A stretch of 64,000 bases of DNA from JAAYBF01 sp963716445 (lineage in GTDB: Bacteria > Actinomycetota > Thermoleophilia > Solirubrobacterales > Thermoleophilaceae). The DNA is taken from NCBI GenBank assembly GCA_963716445.1, contig OY970313.1, positions 1,860,001-1,924,000 on the forward strand, read 5' to 3'. Every line of letters starts with the position of its first letter. Position 1 is the stretch's first letter. The position numbers and the translations under genes were made by a program. Below the pieces are notes generated by a model. It had not been told where the DNA came from. It did not search any database and saw only the letters and a list, made by a program, of their open reading frames with translations. Positions 59,891 through 64,000 of this stretch are shown here, in pieces.

Positions 59891-59969
59891 CTGCGGTGCT
59901 CGTCGGATCTCGCTCCAGCTAACCCCGCCACGCGGATGTAGGACCGATCCGACTGCGCTCCTCCGCTGG
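59890..59969. repeat. 80-bp intergenic repeat, copy 2
   Basis: Starts on the last base of the methyltransferase stop and ends 3 bp before the convergent gamma-glutamyltransferase stop. Same length and end sequences as 49536-49615, with compensatory changes in the inner stem (GGATC pairs GATCC here, GGACC pairs GGTCC in copy 1). Confidence 0.75.
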
Positions 59970-59972
59970 GAC

Positions 59973-61496
59973 CTAGTCGTCGACGGACTGGACGGCGCCG
60001 CCGCGGCGGGGGTCGCCGCCGCCGGAGATGACGCCTGAGGCGTCTCGGGCGACGGCTTGGACGCCACCGAAGTAGAGGTTGCGGTGCTGCCAGCGGCGTA
60101 GCTGCCAGTTGTTCTGGCCGAGCCAATCGAGAGCGTCGCCGTCGACGCCGGGCTCTACGTCGATCAGATCTCCCTCGACGTGGATTCGCGGGGCGTCGAC
60201 CGCCGCCTGGGCCGCCATGCCTCCGTCGACGACGGCGGCGATCGTCTGGACGATCGCCGACCGGATGCGATTCGAGCCGGCCGAGCCGAGGGCGATCTCG
60301 ACGCCGTCGGCGTCGAGCACGATCGTCGGAGCCATCATGCTCGGCACTCGCAGGCCCGGCGAATGGCTGTGGAAGCCGGACGGATTGAGGTCCTCCTCGC
60401 CGAGCATGTTGTTGAGGTGGACGCCCGTGCCGGGGACGACGACCCCGGAGCAGGCGCCGTTCGAGCAGGTGACCGTCGCGCAGATGCCGTCGCCGTCCAT
60501 GACCGAGAGGTGCGTGGTCGATCCGAGGCGCGAGGCGATCTCCGCCCCGACCTGATCGAGCGCCGTGGGCGCGAGGAAGGTGTCGGCGTAGTCGTCCCGC
60601 CCGAGGCCGGCGACGAACTCGGCGTCGCGGGCGCGGTTGGTCGAGGCGATCACCTCGGCGAGGACGCGGACGTCGCCGGGCCGGCCGACGCGCTCCAGCA
60701 GCTCGAGCGCATCGGCGATCAGGATCCCGCCCGAGGACGGCGGCGGGTTGGTGAGCACATCCCGGCCACGGAAACGCGCGCGCACCGGACGACGCTCGAC
60801 GACCTCGTAGCCGGCGAGGTCCTCACGCGTGAGCAGGCCGCCGCGCTCCAGCACCCATTCGCTGACCGCGGTCGCCACGTCGCCGCGATAGAGGAAGCCG
60901 GGTCCCTCGGCCCCCAGGCGGTCGAGCAGGTCGGCGAGCGCCGGCAGCCTCACCCGCTCGCCGGCGCGGAAGGGGCGGCCATCGGGCTCGTAGATCGCTC
61001 GTGCCTCAGGGGTCGTGCGAAAGATCGGGCCGAGGATGCCGAGCAGGTACTCCTGGACCTCGCTGACCTCGACGCCCTCCCGCGCGGCCGCCGCCGCGGG
61101 CCCCGTCAGGTCCCCGAGCCGGGCGCTGCCGAACCGGTCGAGCGCCTCGGTGAGACCGAGCGTCGTCCCGTAGACGCCACACGAGGACGGGCCGACGTGG
61201 AAGACCTGCGCCGAGTCCGCCGCGAAGACGACCTCGATCGGCACCAGCGGAACCGGCTCCAGGCTCTCGAGCCCACGCCCCGGCGCGGCGACGAAGAAGT
61301 CCAGCAGGTGGCTCTCGCCGGCCGCCGTGTGCACCAGCATGAAGCCGCCCGCCCCCGGCCCGGTCAGCGGCGACTCCGCCGCGAACGACATCAGCACCGC
61401 CGCCACCGCCGCATCGACCGCGTTGCCCCCGGCCCGCAGCACATCGGCCCCCGCCTGGGCGGTCCGTGGGTGCCCTGCTGCCACTACCCCCTTCAT
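59973..61496 (-). CDS. gamma-glutamyltransferase family protein
   Basis: A 507-residue Ntn-hydrolase. The autocleavage/nucleophile Thr is in STTHLSVMDGDG; LTGPGAGGFMLVH, the NPPPSSGG and GLRVPSMMAPTIV regions and GSAGSNRI are conserved. Cleavage there would give a large and a small subunit. No signal peptide is present, unlike secreted GGTs, so a cytoplasmic location or an alternative acylase-type role is likely. The ATG start is 8 nt after TAGTCT. Confidence 0.9.
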   Translation of the reverse strand: MKGVVAAGHPRTAQAGADVLRAGGNAVDAAVAAVLMSFAAESPLTGPGAGGFMLVHTAAGESHLLDFFVAAPGRGLESLEPVPLVPIEVVFAADSAQVFHVGPSSCGVYGTTLGLTEALDRFGSARLGDLTGPAAAAAREGVEVSEVQEYLLGILGPIFRTTPEARAIYEPDGRPFRAGERVRLPALADLLDRLGAEGPGFLYRGDVATAVSEWVLERGGLLTREDLAGYEVVERRPVRARFRGRDVLTNPPPSSGGILIADALELLERVGRPGDVRVLAEVIASTNRARDAEFVAGLGRDDYADTFLAPTALDQVGAEIASRLGSTTHLSVMDGDGICATVTCSNGACSGVVVPGTGVHLNNMLGEEDLNPSGFHSHSPGLRVPSMMAPTIVLDADGVEIALGSAGSNRIRSAIVQTIAAVVDGGMAAQAAVDAPRIHVEGDLIDVEPGVDGDALDWLGQNNWQLRRWQHRNLYFGGVQAVARDASGVISGGGDPRRGGAVQSVDD

Positions 61497-61504
61497 CAGG
61501 GGCG

Positions 61505-61510
61505 AGACTA
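61505..61510 (-). promoter_or_regulatory. -10 element of the gamma-glutamyltransferase gene
   Basis: TAGTCT on the minus strand, 8 nt before the ATG at 61496, a few bases downstream of the ftsZ stop. Confidence 0.5.
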
Positions 61511-61517
61511 TTGCGGG

Positions 61518-62936
61518 CTAGCGGCGGGGAATGAACTCGGGGACATCCAGGTCCCCTAGCGAATTCGTCATGACCCGCTCGCGACGGGTGACGCGGGGCT
61601 CGCGGTCGACCTCGTCGGGGATCGAGGTGCGCTCCCTGCGCGGCGCCTTGCGACTGCCGTAGCCGGTCGCGACGACCGTGATCCACACCTCGCCGTCGAG
61701 CCGCTCGTCGACCATCGCGCCGAAGATGATGTTGGCGTCGGGATGCGCCGCCTCCGCGACCGCCTTGGCCGCCTCGTTGACCTCCCACAGCGAGAGGTCG
61801 CGGCCGCCGGTTATCGACAGCAGGATCGACTGGGCGCCGTTGACGGACGTCTCGAGCAGCGGCGAGGCGACCGCCGCGGTGGCCGCGTCCATCGCCCGTG
61901 TCTCGCCCGTCCCCATGCCGATCCCGAGCAGCGCCTGGCCGGCGTCGCTCATGATCGTCCGCACGTCGGCGAAGTCGAGGTTGATCAATCCGGGCAGCGT
62001 GATCAGGTCCGAGATGCCCTGCACGCCCTGGCGCAGGACGTCGTCGGCGACCCGGAAGGCCTCGACCATCGAGGTCTTCTTGTCGAGCACCGACAGCAGC
62101 CGCGTGTTGGGGATCGTGATCAGCGTGTCGACCTCGGCGGCGAGCGCGTCGATCCCGGCCTCCGCCTGAGCGCTGCGACGGACGCCCTCGAAGGAGAACG
62201 GCTTCGTCACGATGCCGACCGTCAGCGCGCCGACCTCGCGGGAGATCTGCGCCACGACGGGCGCCGCTCCGGTGCCGGTGCCCCCGCCGGCGCCGGCGGT
62301 GATGAAGACCATGTCGGCGCCCTTGAGGTGACCCTTCAGCTCGTCGTACTGCTCGAGCGCGGACTGGCGGCCCATGTCCGGGTTCGCCCCCGCGCCGAGG
62401 CCGCGCGTCGCGTCCCCGCCGATGTGGATGCGGGTCGGCGCGCTCGACTGCTCGAGCGACTGCATGTCGGTGTTGACGGCGATGAACTCGACGCCCTCGA
62501 CCTTGGCCTCGATCATCCGGTCGACCGCGTTGACGCCGGCTCCGCCGACGCCGACGACGCGTAGCACGGGATCGTGCTTCAGCGGCGACGACGGCTGGTG
62601 GACCTGCTCCTTGTCGCCCACGGGCCCGGGCGCGCGCCGCTCGGGGGCACGGTCGAGGATGTTCTCGGGGATGTCGGAGGAGAAGACCGAACGCAGGCGC
62701 TCCTCCGGCGTGGGGACGCCGTCGTAGCGGCTGACGGCGGAGTTGTCGGCGTGCTCGCGGGCGGCGGGCGTCTCCGGCGCGGGCTCGCGCCGCTCCTGCC
62801 GGCGACCCTTCTCGCGGCTCTCGGCAGGCTTGCGGCGGCTGTCCTCGGGCCGTGCCTCCAGGCCCTCCTCCTCGGTCTTGCGGAAGAGGGCCGCCAGCGG
62901 CCCCTCCCGCATGCTCGCGCGCTTACCGCTTGCCAT
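61518..62936 (-). CDS. ftsZ: FtsZ with a ~120-residue N-terminal extension
   Basis: A 472-residue tubulin-like GTPase, the ring protein of cell division. The GTPase core starts at ~123 (VLRVVGVGGAGVNAVDRM), the signature GAGGGTGTGA is at 214-223, and the T7 loop INLDFADV is at ~318-325. The C-terminal peptide DLDVPEFIPRR matches the partner-binding tail. Residues 1-120 are a charged Arg/Glu/Pro-rich region not found in ordinary FtsZ. The start is secure: the ATG overlaps the parA 3' end by 14 bp and has AAGGAGG upstream inside parA. Confidence 0.93.
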   Translation of the reverse strand: MASGKRASMREGPLAALFRKTEEEGLEARPEDSRRKPAESREKGRRQERREPAPETPAAREHADNSAVSRYDGVPTPEERLRSVFSSDIPENILDRAPERRAPGPVGDKEQVHQPSSPLKHDPVLRVVGVGGAGVNAVDRMIEAKVEGVEFIAVNTDMQSLEQSSAPTRIHIGGDATRGLGAGANPDMGRQSALEQYDELKGHLKGADMVFITAGAGGGTGTGAAPVVAQISREVGALTVGIVTKPFSFEGVRRSAQAEAGIDALAAEVDTLITIPNTRLLSVLDKKTSMVEAFRVADDVLRQGVQGISDLITLPGLINLDFADVRTIMSDAGQALLGIGMGTGETRAMDAATAAVASPLLETSVNGAQSILLSITGGRDLSLWEVNEAAKAVAEAAHPDANIIFGAMVDERLDGEVWITVVATGYGSRKAPRRERTSIPDEVDREPRVTRRERVMTNSLGDLDVPEFIPRR

Positions 62937-63732
62937 TCGAGAGGACCTCCTTCGCGAGCTGGCGGTAGGCGTAGGCCGCCTTGCCGTCAGGGTCGTACTT
63001 GAGCACGGACATTCCCTTGACCGGCGCCTCGGCGAAGCGCACGGTCTTGGTGATGCGCGAGGCGAACACCTGGTCGCCGAAGTTCTCCTCCAGCAACTCG
63101 ATCGCCTCCTTGGCGTGGACTGTCCGGCTGTCGACCAGCGTCGGCAGGATGCCCTCGATGTCGACGTCCGGGTTGAGGTTCTCCCGGATCATCGACAGCG
63201 TGTTCTGCAGCTGCACCAGTCCCCGCATGGACAGATACTCGCATTGCACGGGGACGATCACCTTGTGGGCGGCCGTCAGGGCGTTGATAGTGAGCAGCCC
63301 GAGGCTCGGCGGAGTGTCGATGCAGATGAAGTCGTAGTCCTCGAGGATCGGCTTCAGCGCCTTCTCCAGCGAGCGCTCGCGGCCGATCTTGGTCGACATC
63401 GCGATCTCCGCTCCGGCAAGGTCGATCGACGCGCAGGCGACGTCGACCTCGCGCTTGCGGATCACCTCGCGGATCGAGACGTCGTGGACGAGCACGTCGT
63501 ACATCGACAGCTCGAGCGAGTCGGGATCGATCCCCTGGCTCATCGTCAGGTTGCCCTGCGGGTCGAGATCGATGCAGAGCGCGCGGTGGCCGCTCTCGAC
63601 GAACGCCGCGGCGAGGTTGAGCGTCGTCGTGGTCTTGGCGACGCCGCCCTTCTGGTTGGTGAACGCGATGACCTTGGCCTGTGGCGTCACTGATGCCTCC
63701 GGATCGGCGGGCTGCGGGGTCGACTTTGCCAT
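62923..63732 (-). CDS. ParA/Soj-type ATPase
   Basis: A 269-residue Walker-type ATPase. The deviant Walker A is KGGVAKTTTT in NQKGGVAKTT (~27-36), the A' box DLDPQGNLT follows, and the Walker B is FICIDTPPSLGLLTI. It belongs with chromosome-partition ParA/Soj and MinD relatives. No parB lies beside it; instead its 3' end overlaps ftsZ, which suggests control of Z-ring position. The ATG at 63732 is preferred over a longer frame with Arg-rich upstream sequence. Confidence 0.93.
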   Translation of the reverse strand: MAKSTPQPADPEASVTPQAKVIAFTNQKGGVAKTTTTLNLAAAFVESGHRALCIDLDPQGNLTMSQGIDPDSLELSMYDVLVHDVSIREVIRKREVDVACASIDLAGAEIAMSTKIGRERSLEKALKPILEDYDFICIDTPPSLGLLTINALTAAHKVIVPVQCEYLSMRGLVQLQNTLSMIRENLNPDVDIEGILPTLVDSRTVHAKEAIELLEENFGDQVFASRITKTVRFAEAPVKGMSVLKYDPDGKAAYAYRQLAKEVLSNGKR

Positions 63733-63782
63733 TACGAGGTGCCTATTCGCACGCCCGGAGGGGATTCCTGCACGGGGCCGCA

Positions 63783-63788
63783 TAGCCT
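63783..63788 (+). promoter_or_regulatory. -10 element of the ArsA-like gene
   Basis: TAGCCT, 7 nt before the GTG at 63796; divergent from parA, whose start is 63 bp away. Confidence 0.5.
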
Positions 63789-63795
63789 TGCTGCC

Positions 63796-64000
63796 GTGGC
63801 GACCCTGCTCGACAGGCGGCTGATCTTCGTGACCGGCAAGGGCGGCGTCGGCAAGACCACCGTCGCGGCGGCGCTCGGCCTGGCGGCGGCGCGAGCCGGC
63901 CGTCGCGTGCTCGTCTGCGAGGTCGCCGACCAGGAGCGCCTGGCCGCGGCCTTCGGGGCGCCGCCGGCCGGCTTCCGAGAGGTCGAGATCGAGCCGCGGC
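63796..64000 (+). CDS. ArsA/Get3-type ATPase, N-terminus only
   Basis: The first 68 residues of a gene that runs off the right edge. FVTGKGGVGKTTVAAALGL is the ArsA/Get3-type P-loop, with VLVCEVADQERLAAAFG at the A' position. Family members are arsenite-pump ATPases or tail-anchored-protein targeting factors; actinobacteria carry paired forms of unclear role. A GTG start is placed 7 nt after TAGCCT. Confidence 0.85.
   Translation, partial: MATLLDRRLIFVTGKGGVGKTTVAAALGLAAARAGRRVLVCEVADQERLAAAFGAPPAGFREVEIEPR

Overview
The window is high-GC bacterial chromosome. It has densely packed genes, frequent 4-bp ATGA/GTGA overlaps, and many start codons only 6-11 nt downstream of a TAnnnT hexamer, which suggests leaderless transcripts. 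Gene content fits an actinobacterium: menaquinone-type electron-transfer genes, a Rv2578c-type radical SAM gene, the rpmE-prfA-prmC-sua5-wecA-atp gene order, and a methylated-glucan-type locus. A deep lineage such as Thermoleophilia/Solirubrobacterales is my best guess, but this is inference. I saw no rRNA, tRNA, CRISPR array or insertion sequence. No gene-free stretch exceeds about 230 bases.

Layout. 1-4660 (minus): a compact acyl-carrier-protein cluster (KAS III, metallo-hydrolase, flavin monooxygenase, SDR, ACP, crotonyl-CoA carboxylase/reductase-like protein), cut by the left edge. 4799-16877: a surface-glycan locus in four transcription units with two-domain glycosyltransferases, SAM methyltransferases, an acyltransferase, a GT-C-like membrane protein and coiled-coil proteins that share a C-terminal SWR tail. 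16966-24241 (minus): the complete ATP synthase operon atpI-B-E-F-H-A-G-D-C. 24293-27629: a GGDEF/HD-GYP c-di-GMP protein divergent from an intein-containing radical SAM protein that has an SOS-like box at its start. 27626-35268 (minus): wecA-like, hemolysin III, sua5, prmC, prfA, DUF1385, a secreted CARDB protein, rpmE and gpsA.

35446-50604: a fatty-acid and propionate catabolism region with ETF-QO, etfA, etfB, the B12 subunit of methylmalonyl-CoA mutase, thiolase, FadD-like ligase, acyl-CoA dehydrogenase and MeaB. Interspersed are leucyl aminopeptidase, a lipoprotein, an aldo/keto reductase, a TetR regulator, a pilin-like/Vps62-like protein, a 52-residue basic protein and a putative SOS gene. 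50664-53990: a FtsX-type ABC exporter. 54110-59890: a glucan locus (hexapeptide acyltransferase, Nudix, GT4, GH57, two methyltransferases) whose MT-GH57-GT4 core has the same order as the mycobacterial methylglucose lipopolysaccharide genes Rv3030-Rv3032. 59973-64000: gamma-glutamyltransferase, an FtsZ with a ~120-residue N-terminal extension coupled to a ParA/Soj ATPase, and the start of an ArsA/Get3-type ATPase.

The least expected signals are: an 80-bp intergenic element present twice between convergent genes with compensatory base changes; two identical 14-mer SOS-like boxes, one upstream of an unknown gene; the parA-ftsZ operon with the extended FtsZ; an ETF-QO missing one iron-sulfur cysteine; and the recurring TAGnCT -10 motif next to start codons.
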